Source of the DNA: Sphingomonas sp. CROZ-RG-20F-R02-07
GTDB taxonomy: Bacteria > Pseudomonadota > Alphaproteobacteria > Sphingomonadales > Sphingomonadaceae
DNA: 64,000 nt
Reading direction: 5' to 3'
Assembly (NCBI RefSeq): GCF_022662335.1
Contig: NZ_JAKNQJ010000006.1
Coordinates: 155,940 to 219,939 of the forward strand
Part shown: one piece after another, positions 57,094-64,000 of the stretch
Position numbering within the stretch: the stretch's first letter is position 1
Layout of the letters: every line of letters begins with the position of its first letter
Made by a program: the position numbers and the translations under genes
The notes under the pieces: generated by a model
Databases searched by the model: none
Told to the model about the DNA's origin: nothing
The model's input: only the letters and a program-made list of their open reading frames with translations

Positions 57094-58431
57094 ATGGCAC
57101 GGATCGAGACCCCCCGCCGCGTGCGCGGCACGCAGGACATCTTCGGCGAGGAGCAGCGCCGTTTCGCGCATGTGCTCGCCACGTTCGAGCGCGTGCGTGC
57201 GCTCTACTTCTTCCAGCGCGTCGACCTGCCGGTGTTCGAGGACACGCAGGTGTTCGCGCGCAGCATCGGCGAGACGACCGATGTCGTCTCCAAGGAGATG
57301 TACAGCTTTCCCGATCGCGGCGGCGACATGCTGACGCTGCGCCCCGAATTCACCGCAGGGATCGCGCGTGCCTACCTCACGGAAGGGTGGCAGCAATATG
57401 CGCCGCTGAGGCTTTCGACGAGCGGCGCGGTGTTCCGCTACGAGCGGCCGCAAAAGGGGCGCTACCGCCAGTTCCACCAGATCGACGCCGAGGTGATCGG
57501 CGCGGCCGAGCCCGCCGCCGACGTGGAATTGCTCGTCATGGCGGACCAGTTGCTGCGCGAACTGGGCATCGACGGCGTGACGCTGCAGCTCAACACGCTG
57601 GGCGACGCCGAGACGCGCGAGGCATGGCGCGACGCGCTGGTCGCGCATTTCGCGGCGCATCGCGGCGACCTGTCGGAGGACAGCCTGAAGCGGCTGGACA
57701 AGAACCCGATGCGCATCCTCGATTCGAAGGATCCGCGCGATCGGCCGATCGCCGACGCCGCGCCCGATATCGACGCGTATCTGACGCCCGCGGCGCGCGG
57801 CTTCTTCGATGCGGTGACCGCCGGTCTCGATGCGGCGGGGGTGGCGTGGGAACGCAACGCGCGGCTGGTGCGCGGCCTCGATTATTACCGCCACACCGCC
57901 TTCGAATTCGTCACTGACCGGCTGGGGGCGCAAGGCACCGTGCTGGCGGGGGGGCGTTACGACGGGCTGATCGGGAGCCTGGGTGGGCCGGAGACACCGG
58001 GCGTGGGCTGGGCGGCGGGTGTCGAGCGGCTAGCGATGCTATTGATAGACCTAGGCAAGCCTCTTCGGACTGCCGCTGTCGTTGTCGAGGAAGACACACC
58101 GGCGATGCGTGCGCTGAGCCGCGACATAGAGCGCATTTTGCGGGGCGCTGAGATGCCTACAGTAACATTCTCTGAGGGCAATCCCAAGAAAAGGTATGAT
58201 AAAGCTGCACGGTTACCAGTTGATTACCTAATTAATTTGACCACGGATCAAATTACAGGCCAACAAGTAATACGCGTTAAAAGGCGTATTAACGACCGGT
58301 ATAATACAAAGGGGCGAATATATTCTGCACTAAAACGGCTATTGCGCGATCGCTTTCACGTCGATCCGAAGGATTGGCGCAGAGTGGCGGCTCATGGAGG
58401 TGATGTGCTGCTGGGTCCGTTGCCATCATGA
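57094..58431 (+). CDS. hisS: Histidyl-tRNA synthetase with atypical C-terminal domain
   Basis: A class II aminoacyl-tRNA synthetase of 445 residues. The catalytic core is normal: VRGTQDIF near the start, motif 1/2 segments [14 protein letters not shown] and [20 protein letters not shown], the [14 protein letters not shown] histidine loop, and motif 3 [14 protein letters not shown]. Immediately after motif 3 (from about codon 313, base 58030) GC falls to near 40-50% for about 300 bases and rare codons appear (three CTA and one ATA within 25 bases). The encoded domain ([40 protein letters not shown]) still resembles the HisRS anticodon-binding fold but is longer and foreign-looking. The frame is unbroken and overlaps prfA, so the gene looks functional. 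Confidence 0.95.
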   Translation: MARIETPRRVRGTQDIFGEEQRRFAHVLATFERVRALYFFQRVDLPVFEDTQVFARSIGETTDVVSKEMYSFPDRGGDMLTLRPEFTAGIARAYLTEGWQQYAPLRLSTSGAVFRYERPQKGRYRQFHQIDAEVIGAAEPAADVELLVMADQLLRELGIDGVTLQLNTLGDAETREAWRDALVAHFAAHRGDLSEDSLKRLDKNPMRILDSKDPRDRPIADAAPDIDAYLTPAARGFFDAVTAGLDAAGVAWERNARLVRGLDYYRHTAFEFVTDRLGAQGTVLAGGRYDGLIGSLGGPETPGVGWAAGVERLAMLLIDLGKPLRTAAVVVEEDTPAMRALSRDIERILRGAEMPTVTFSEGNPKKRYDKAARLPVDYLINLTTDQITGQQVIRVKRRINDRYNTKGRIYSALKRLLRDRFHVDPKDWRRVAAHGGDVLLGPLPS

Positions 58432-59501
58432 CCACCATCTCCCCCGACCGGATCCGCCAGATCGAGGCGCGGCGCGACGAGTTGCAGGCGCTGATGGCGA
58501 CGGGCGATCTCGCGGGCGACCGGTTCGTACAGGTGTCGAAGGAATATGCCGAGCTGGAGCCGGTCGCGCAGGCGGCGAGCGAGGTGCGGCGATTGCGCGC
58601 CGAGGCCGAGAGCCTCGCCTATATGGCGCAGGACGCCGATGACGAGCTGCGCGCGATGGCCGCCGAGGAGCTGCACGAGAATCGGGAAGCGCTGGACGCC
58701 GCCGATCGCCGCCTCGCGCTCGCGCTGCTGCCGCGCGATGCCGCCGACGAGCGTTCGGCGATGCTCGAGGTGCGCGCGGGCACCGGCGGTGACGAAGCGG
58801 CGCTGTTCGCGGGCGACCTGTTCCGCATGTACCAGCGTTACGCCGAATCGCGGGGCTGGCGCGTCGAGCTGATCTCCGCCTCCGCCTCCGATGCGGGCGG
58901 CTTCAAGGAAGCGGTGGCGAGCGTGACCGGACAGGGGGTGTTCGCGCGGCTGAAGTTCGAATCCGGCGTCCACCGCGTGCAGCGCGTTCCCGCGACCGAG
59001 GCGGGGGGGCGGATCCACACCTCGGCGGCGACGGTGGCCGTGCTGCCCGAGGCGGAAGAGGTGGATGTGAAGATCGACGACAAGGATCTGCGCATCGACA
59101 TCTATCGTTCCTCGGGTCCGGGGGGCCAATCGGTCAACACCACCGATTCGGCGGTGCGCATCGTTCATATCCCGACCGGCCTGACGGTGATCCAGCAGGA
59201 CGAGAAATCGCAGCACAAGAACAAGGCCAAGGCGCTGAAGGTGCTGCGCACGCGCCTCTACGAGCTGGAACGCGAGCGGCTTCATGCCGATCGGGCGGGT
59301 GCGCGCAAGGCGATGGTGGGCTCCGGCGACCGGTCCGAGCGGATCCGCACCTATAATTTCCCGCAAGGGCGCGTGACCGATCACCGGATCAACCTGACGC
59401 TCCACCGCCTGCCTGAGATCATGGCGGGAGAGATGGACGAGCTGGTGGGCGCGCTGATCGCCGAGGACGAAGCGGAGCGGCTGGCGCAACTGGATGCGTA
59501 G
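58428..59501 (+). CDS. prfA: Peptide chain release factor 1
   Basis: RF1 ends translation at UAA and UAG. The 357-residue protein has [22 protein letters not shown] [15 protein letters not shown], the peptide-release motif [17 protein letters not shown] (GGQ) and the decoding-loop region of domain 2. The ATG overlaps the hisS stop (ATGA). Its methylase gene prmC follows after about 100 bases. Confidence 0.97.
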   Translation: MTTISPDRIRQIEARRDELQALMATGDLAGDRFVQVSKEYAELEPVAQAASEVRRLRAEAESLAYMAQDADDELRAMAAEELHENREALDAADRRLALALLPRDAADERSAMLEVRAGTGGDEAALFAGDLFRMYQRYAESRGWRVELISASASDAGGFKEAVASVTGQGVFARLKFESGVHRVQRVPATEAGGRIHTSAATVAVLPEAEEVDVKIDDKDLRIDIYRSSGPGGQSVNTTDSAVRIVHIPTGLTVIQQDEKSQHKNKAKALKVLRTRLYELERERLHADRAGARKAMVGSGDRSERIRTYNFPQGRVTDHRINLTLHRLPEIMAGEMDELVGALIAEDEAERLAQLDA

Positions 59502-59603
59502 GGCGGCCGGCCGCACCTTGCGGCTGGACTCGCACAGGCGCGGTTGGCGGGGCCCGCCCCGACCGACGACGCGGCATTGTTGCGTCGCGGCCCGACTCCG
59601 GCG

Positions 59604-60422
59604 ATGACCGGCGCGTCCTCCACCGCGCGCCACGCGATCGCGGCGGCGGCGGCGCGCTTCGCCTTTTCCGCCACGCCGCGCCTCGATGCCGAATTGCTGA
59701 TGGCGCACGCGATGGGGATCGCGCGCGACGCGCTGCTGCTGGGGCGGCTCGACGATCGCGCACCCGCGGGCTTCGCCGCGCTGGTCGAACGGCGGGTGGC
59801 GCACGAGCCGATCGCCTATATCCTCGGCACGCGCGGCTTCTGGACGATCGATCTCGCGGTCGGCCCCGGCGTGCTGGTGCCGCGCGCGGACAGCGAGGTG
59901 CTGATCGAGGCGGCGCAGCGCCATTTCGCCGGCCGCGCGCCGCGCAGCGTGCTCGATCTCGGCACCGGGCCCGGCACGCTGCTGCTCGCCGCGCTCGATC
60001 TGTGGCCGGTGCGCGGGTTGGGGGTGGATCGGTCGGCCCAAGCGCTCGGCTATGCGCGCGCCAATGCCGCGGCGCTCGGCGCGGATGCGCGGTTCGTGCA
60101 GGGCGACTGGGCCGCGGCGATCGCGGGTCCGTTCGATCTGGTGCTCGCCAACCCGCCTTATATCGGCACCGCGGAGGCGCTGCCGGAGGAGGTTCGCGGC
60201 CACGAACCGGGGTTGGCGCTCTTCGCCGGCGCCGATGGGCTCGACGCCTATCGCACGATCGCGCCGCAACTCCACCGGCTGATCGCGCCCGGCGGCGTCG
60301 CGATCCTGGAAATCGGGGCGACTCAGACGGATGCGGTATCCGCGCTCGTCGCCGCGGAGGATCTGACGCCGGTGCTGGTGCACGATTATGCCGGGCTTCC
60401 CCGCGCGCTGGTCTGTACGTGA
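59604..60422 (+). CDS. prmC: Release factor glutamine methyltransferase PrmC
   Basis: Methylates the GGQ glutamine of release factors. The 272-residue protein has an N-terminal helical domain and a SAM domain with VLDLGTGPGTLLLAAL and the catalytic motif VLANPPYIGTAE (NPPY). ATG 59604 fits the family; a TTG at 59544 would add 20 residues. Its location after prfA is conserved in many bacteria. Confidence 0.94.
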   Translation: MTGASSTARHAIAAAAARFAFSATPRLDAELLMAHAMGIARDALLLGRLDDRAPAGFAALVERRVAHEPIAYILGTRGFWTIDLAVGPGVLVPRADSEVLIEAAQRHFAGRAPRSVLDLGTGPGTLLLAALDLWPVRGLGVDRSAQALGYARANAAALGADARFVQGDWAAAIAGPFDLVLANPPYIGTAEALPEEVRGHEPGLALFAGADGLDAYRTIAPQLHRLIAPGGVAILEIGATQTDAVSALVAAEDLTPVLVHDYAGLPRALVCT

Positions 60423-60688
60423 ATTAACGCGAACCGTGACGATATTTCACTTGTCGGGCCTGCCCTCCCGCCGCTATTGGGGGGTGAGGGGCTCGCGACA
60501 TCGGCACATGTGGTTGATTTCGGGCGCCGTCCTTCACCCTTCGTCATGACGCTGCCTCATCCGGCGGCCGTGGCAGGCCCGACGTGCCGCAGACCCCGGC
60601 ACCGAGGCCGGGAACGCGCATCGCCCGAACGGATCGGGCCCAGGACGGGTTCGCGCCGCACACGGGTCGGAAACTTGAGGACACAAGC

Positions 60689-61741
60689 TTGATCAACAAC
60701 AGGCAAGCCGGCCGCCGTCGCGGTCGCGGGGGCAATAACGGTGCGGGTGGCGGTGGCGGCGGGGGCAACCCGCGTCAGGGCGGCAACCCCGGCCGCGGCG
60801 ACGGCGGCAACCGGATCGACAGCCGGGCGCGCGGCAACGCGGCGCAATTGCTCGAGAAATACAAGAATCTCGCCCGCGACGCGCAGCTTTCGGGCGACCG
60901 GGTCAATATCGAATATTACCTCCAGTTCGCGGACCATTATTTCCGCGTGCTGAGCGAGCAGCGCAGCCGCTTCGAGGAAAGCCAGCCGCGCCGCCAGCAG
61001 AACGAAGCGTTCGACGATGGCTATGACGGCGAGGGCGAGGACGAGTTCGGCCAGGAAGGCGAGCCGATCCGCGCGGGCGAACAGAGCGCCATGCGCGACG
61101 GCAACCGCCAGGACGGTGGGCGCAACGACAGCCAGCGCGGCGATGGCCAGCGCAGTGACGGTCAGCGCGGCGACAATCCGCGCAACGACGGCCAGCGCAA
61201 CGACGGCCAGCGCAACGACGGCCAGCGCAACGACGGGCAGCGCTACGAAGCCCGCGGCGACGGCAACCGCCAGGACGGCCAATCGCGCGGCGACGGCCAG
61301 CGTCAGGGCGAACAGCCGCAGCGCAACGCCGATCGCCCGGCGCGCAACCAGGCCGAGGGCGACCGGCGCCCCCGCGACGGCGATCAGCCGCAGACCGAAC
61401 GCCGCCCGCGCCGCGACCGGTTCGAGCAGGCCGAAACCCAGCCGCGCGAGGGCACCCCGTCGCAGGACGTGCAGGATGCGCCCTCGCCCACCTTCGTGAC
61501 GGCCGCGCCGGTCGAAGCGTCGCCGCCGGCCTCCGAGCCGCAGGCCGAGGCGCCGCGCCGGCGGGGTCGTCCCCGCCGCGAGGTCGCGCCGGTCGAGGAG
61601 GCCGCGACGTTCGAGGCGGATCGCCTGCCGCCGTCGCTCGGGATTTCCGCGGTCGCCAACGACACCGACACGCCCGAGGCGGAAGCGCCCAAGCCGCGCC
61701 GTCGCCGCACCCCGCGCGTGGAGGCGTCCGCCGCGGAATGA
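60689..61741 (+). CDS. DUF4167 protein with repetitive basic linker
   Basis: A 350-residue protein. The N-terminus (TTG start, INNRQAGRRRGRGGNNG) leads into the DUF4167 domain (RARGNAAQLLEKYKNLARDAQLSGDRVNIEYYLQFADHYFR, cited in part), followed by a long low-complexity Arg/Asn/Asp/Gln/Gly-rich region with NDGQR units and a basic C-terminus. The TTG at 60689 is supported by GAGGA seven bases upstream. RNA or ribosome association is plausible from composition but not shown. The preceding 266 bases are non-coding; I saw no clear element there. Confidence 0.85.
   Translation: MINNRQAGRRRGRGGNNGAGGGGGGGNPRQGGNPGRGDGGNRIDSRARGNAAQLLEKYKNLARDAQLSGDRVNIEYYLQFADHYFRVLSEQRSRFEESQPRRQQNEAFDDGYDGEGEDEFGQEGEPIRAGEQSAMRDGNRQDGGRNDSQRGDGQRSDGQRGDNPRNDGQRNDGQRNDGQRNDGQRYEARGDGNRQDGQSRGDGQRQGEQPQRNADRPARNQAEGDRRPRDGDQPQTERRPRRDRFEQAETQPREGTPSQDVQDAPSPTFVTAAPVEASPPASEPQAEAPRRRGRPRREVAPVEEAATFEADRLPPSLGISAVANDTDTPEAEAPKPRRRRTPRVEASAAE
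61181..61240 (+). repeat. Four tandem 15-base units in the DUF4167 gene
   Basis: CGCAACGACGGCCAG repeats four times in a row (one change in the last copy), encoding RNDGQ. The neighbouring segment contains degenerate related units. It is an internal coding repeat rather than a CRISPR array: there are no spacers. Confidence 0.92.
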
Positions 61742-61766
61742 TCGCGGCCGCCGCGTGATGTGCAGA

Positions 61767-61805
61767 GGACCGGTGCCGCACCCGCGGCGCCGGTCCTTCT
61801 CGTTT
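61767..61805 (+). terminator. Intrinsic terminator after the DUF4167 gene
   Basis: GGACCGGTGCCGC pairs with GCGGCGCCGGTCC (one mismatch) around a short loop, followed by TTCTCGTTT. It is 25 bases past the stop and ends the transcript before the CBS-domain gene. Confidence 0.8.
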
Positions 61806-61885
61806 CGGCGTCGGCGCTAGGCGCGCGCGGCAAAACATGCTTCACTCCGGCGAGGCGGGGAACACGCTGAGGAGGAGAGGCGAAG

Positions 61886-62314
61886 ATGACGATCGCGGCG
61901 ATCCTGAAATCCGATGTGCATGACGTGGTGACGCTGAGCCCGGATGCGCGCGTGCACGAGGCGGTGGCGCTGCTCGCCGAACGCCGGATCGGCGCAGTGC
62001 CGGTGATGCGGGGCGACCAGGTTGTCGGCATCTTCTCCGAACGCGACGTGATCCACGGGCTGCAGGCGGAGGGCGGCGCGGCGCTCGACCGCCGGGTGGC
62101 CGACATGATGACCGCGCCGGCCGTAACCGTCGCGCCGTCCGAGCCCGTCATCGGCGCGCTGTCGCTGATGACGCGTCGCCGCATCCGCCATCTGCCCGTG
62201 GTCGAGAAGGGCGCGCTGGTCGGCTTCGTTTCGATCGGCGACCTCGTCAAATACCGGATCGACCGGATCGAGGCGGACGCCGCGGCGATGCGCGACTATA
62301 TCCAGTCGGCCTGA
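61886..62314 (+). CDS. CBS-domain pair protein
   Basis: A 142-residue protein made of two CBS domains: VVTLSPDARVHEAVALLAER with GAVPVMRGDQVVGIFSERDV, and VTVAPSEPVIGALSLMTRRR with HLPVVEKGALVGFVSIGDLV. Stand-alone CBS pairs bind adenosine nucleotides or SAM and act as energy or redox sensors. No partner is adjacent. It converges on the flippase gene. Confidence 0.9.
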   Translation: MTIAAILKSDVHDVVTLSPDARVHEAVALLAERRIGAVPVMRGDQVVGIFSERDVIHGLQAEGGAALDRRVADMMTAPAVTVAPSEPVIGALSLMTRRRIRHLPVVEKGALVGFVSIGDLVKYRIDRIEADAAAMRDYIQSA

Positions 62315-62329
62315 TGCCCGCGTCCGGGT

Positions 62330-63829
62330 TCAGGCGGCTGGGTGAGCGGGCGGTGCGCGGCGGACCATGGCGATCAATGCCAGCAGCGTGGGCCGCGCGA
62401 AGAGCATCAGCCACGCGCCATAGGCCACCAGCCCCGTGCCCGCGAGCACGCCAAGCCGGGCGGCCGGCACCATCGCGGGCAGCACGCGGTCGACGAGCGA
62501 CACGATCAGCGCCATTCCCGTCGAGGCGAGCAGCGGTGGCAGGATCGCGCGCGCCACGTCGCGCGCGCGCGCGCCGATCACCGGCAGCGCGCGGCGGGCG
62601 CTGATGCCGAGATAGAGGGGGTAGGCGACGATCCACGCGGTCGCCATCCCGGTCGGCCCGCCGCGAACGCCGATCAGGAACGCGATCGTCAGGATCGCCG
62701 CGCCCCAGGCGCCGTTGCCGACACCCACGCCCGGCCGGCCGCGCGCATCGCAGGCCGGGGTGAACAGCACCAGCAACGTCATGAACGGCATGGCGAGCGC
62801 GAGCAGCCGCACCACGGGCGCGACGGCCGCCCATTTGGGCCCCAATACGGTGAGCACCAGCGGCTCGGCGGTGACGAACAGCCCGAGATAGAAGGGCAGC
62901 GCCGCGATCATCACGATCCCCACCGCACGGACGAACGCGCGCGCCACGGCGCCATCGTCTTCGGCCTCGTGGCGCATCCGCGCATAGGCGGAGAACGCGA
63001 CCTCGTTGAGCGGCGGCACGAATTTGGACACGAAGATCTGCGCGAGAAACAGGGCGGTCGTGTAGATGCCGAGCGTCGCCGGCGCGAAGCGGCGTCCGGC
63101 AATGAACACATCGGCCTGGCTCTGTGCGAACCAGAAGAGCTGCCCCGCCGCGACCACGCCGCCATAGCGCGCGAGGCTGCCCGCGCCGCGAAAGTCGAAG
63201 CTCGGCCAGATCAGCGCGCGCGCGCTCCAGGTGAGCATCGCCGCGCGCACGGTGAACAGCGTCAACGGCGCGAGCACCAGCGTCCATACCCCGAGCCCCG
63301 CCGATGCGCCCCCCAACGCCGCGGTGGCGCTGGCGATCGAGGCGGCGATGTTGGCGCGCGCCTGGTGGCGAAAGTCCATCCGGCGGGACAGCAATGCCAG
63401 GGGAAGCGCGATGAACGGCGTCGTCAGATAGACGAGCGCTTGCACGCGCAGCAGCACGGTCACCTCAGGCTGGCGGTAATAGGCGGCGGCGAGCGGGGCG
63501 AGCGCCACCTGAGCGAGCGCGAGCCCGCCGTTCAGGACGATCAGCATCCCGAAGAGCTGGCGGATCTGACGCTCGGTCACCTCGGCCTGCTGCACCAGCC
63601 CGCTCGCCAGCCCATAGCCGTTCAGCATGTTGAGCAGCGCGAGCACCACCTGGGTCATCGCGACGAGGCCGTAATCGGCAGGCCCGAGAATGCGGATGAC
63701 GAGGAAGGTGGCGGCCCATTGCACCGTCTGGGCGAGAATCTGGCTGCCCGATCGCCAGATCACCGCGCGGCGGATGCGCGATGCCAGCGATTCGGCGGTG
63801 GGATCCGGGGAAAGGGCGGTCATCTCCAT
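62330..63829 (-). CDS. Wzx-like polysaccharide flippase (MATE/MVF-type membrane protein)
   Basis: A 499-residue membrane protein with about twelve to fourteen helices. SQILAQTVQWAATFLVIRIL and GPADYGLVAMTQVVLALLNM mark the oligosaccharide-flippase (polysaccharide biosynthesis, PF01943/PF13440-type) N-terminus, and ANIAASIASATAALGG follows. It would flip lipid-linked repeat units for O-antigen, capsule or exopolysaccharide. The start was set at ATG 63829; 63823 is an alternative. Partners of the pathway are not adjacent, though GT genes lie 25 kb away. Confidence 0.85.
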   Translation of the reverse strand: MEMTALSPDPTAESLASRIRRAVIWRSGSQILAQTVQWAATFLVIRILGPADYGLVAMTQVVLALLNMLNGYGLASGLVQQAEVTERQIRQLFGMLIVLNGGLALAQVALAPLAAAYYRQPEVTVLLRVQALVYLTTPFIALPLALLSRRMDFRHQARANIAASIASATAALGGASAGLGVWTLVLAPLTLFTVRAAMLTWSARALIWPSFDFRGAGSLARYGGVVAAGQLFWFAQSQADVFIAGRRFAPATLGIYTTALFLAQIFVSKFVPPLNEVAFSAYARMRHEAEDDGAVARAFVRAVGIVMIAALPFYLGLFVTAEPLVLTVLGPKWAAVAPVVRLLALAMPFMTLLVLFTPACDARGRPGVGVGNGAWGAAILTIAFLIGVRGGPTGMATAWIVAYPLYLGISARRALPVIGARARDVARAILPPLLASTGMALIVSLVDRVLPAMVPAARLGVLAGTGLVAYGAWLMLFARPTLLALIAMVRRAPPAHPAA

Positions 63830-63924
63830 CGCTCTACCCCATGCACCGGACGCCTTCACAAGCGGTAAACCCAAGCGATTCCGCAGGATTGCCACGGATC
63901 TGCAAGAAATCTGCAAAAAAGCGT

Positions 63925-63953
63925 TTGACGGTTCTCCAAGGTCCCCTTAAAGG
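63925..63953 (+). promoter_or_regulatory. Possible strong promoter at the window edge
   Basis: TTGACG (63925-63930) is followed after 17 bases by TAAAGG and preceded by an A-rich run (AATCTGCAAAAAAGCG), like an UP element. No start codon follows in the last 45 bases. It resembles promoters that drive stable RNA in sphingomonads, but the transcribed gene is outside the window, so this is uncertain. Confidence 0.3.
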
Positions 63954-64000
63954 AGTTCTCACAGCGACGGCGGTCCACACGGAACGCCAACGCGGTCACG

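Noticed and set aside
58020..58431. hisS as a frameshifted or degraded gene
   Set aside because: There is no internal stop, the frame reaches an ATGA overlap with prfA, and fold-like motifs continue, so replacement is more likely than decay.
61181..61240. Tandem 15-base repeats as a CRISPR array
   Set aside because: Units are contiguous without spacers, keep the reading frame and encode RNDGQ.

Overview
The window is a 64 kb stretch of a GC-rich chromosome from an alphaproteobacterium, most likely a Sphingomonas or a close relative in the Sphingomonadales. The call rests on the coxB-ctaD-ctaB-ctaG-ctaE-DUF983-SURF1-thrC order, a complete ybgC-tolQRAB-pal cluster, a DUF4167 protein beside prmC, a MipA/OmpV porin, a TonB-dependent receptor and frequent GTG/TTG starts with ATGA/GTGA overlaps. 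Coding density is very high. No gene-free stretch exceeds about 300 bases, and I saw no tRNA or rRNA gene, CRISPR array or insertion sequence.

Layout. 1-9.2 kb: thiC under a TPP riboswitch (cut by the window start), two tandem exported ferritin-like proteins, a MipA-type porin, a DUF892 ferritin-like stress protein, a TauE/SafE permease, rlmN and prfC. 9.3-14.4 kb: the rpmI-rplT / pheS-pheT translation block plus an aldose 1-epimerase homologue. 14.6-19 kb: an AsmA-like protein, a methyltransferase and thrC. 19-28.1 kb: the cytochrome c oxidase structural and assembly cluster, with a TonB receptor wedged between ctaD and ctaB. 28.3-32.7 kb: a tightly coupled forward run pyrE-pdxJ-acpS-lepB-AI2E-maiA. 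32.7-38.7 kb: an envelope-glycan neighbourhood with two GT4 glycosyltransferases, a GT39-like membrane protein, a membrane protein of unknown role, a DUF2141 protein and ubiG. 38.7-43.1 kb: lysC, a nitronate monooxygenase-like protein, a lipoprotein, a VOC protein and a small XRE regulator/membrane protein pair. 43.2-47.8 kb: the Tol-Pal envelope machine. 47.9-54.3 kb: S1/P1 nuclease, a low-GC orphan, isoaspartyl peptidase, ispG, a toxin-antitoxin pair with a broken toxin, an EamA transporter, a GNAT acetyltransferase and ppa. 54.4-64 kb: an M61 peptidase, DUF1345, hisS-prfA-prmC, DUF4167, a CBS protein and a polysaccharide flippase.

Most of this is core housekeeping. The unusual points are: (i) hisS, where everything after catalytic motif 3 switches to AT-rich, foreign-looking sequence, as if the anticodon-binding domain had been replaced; (ii) pheS, with an in-frame insert of about 34 codons built of palindromes; (iii) a vapC-type PIN toxin broken by a single TAG while its antitoxin is intact; (iv) a TonB receptor and terminator that split the oxidase cluster; (v) a small XRE/membrane-protein operon with repeated GTAACC sites upstream. 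I did not find a wholly new multi-gene defence or biosynthetic system. The hisS domain swap is the best candidate for something undescribed.
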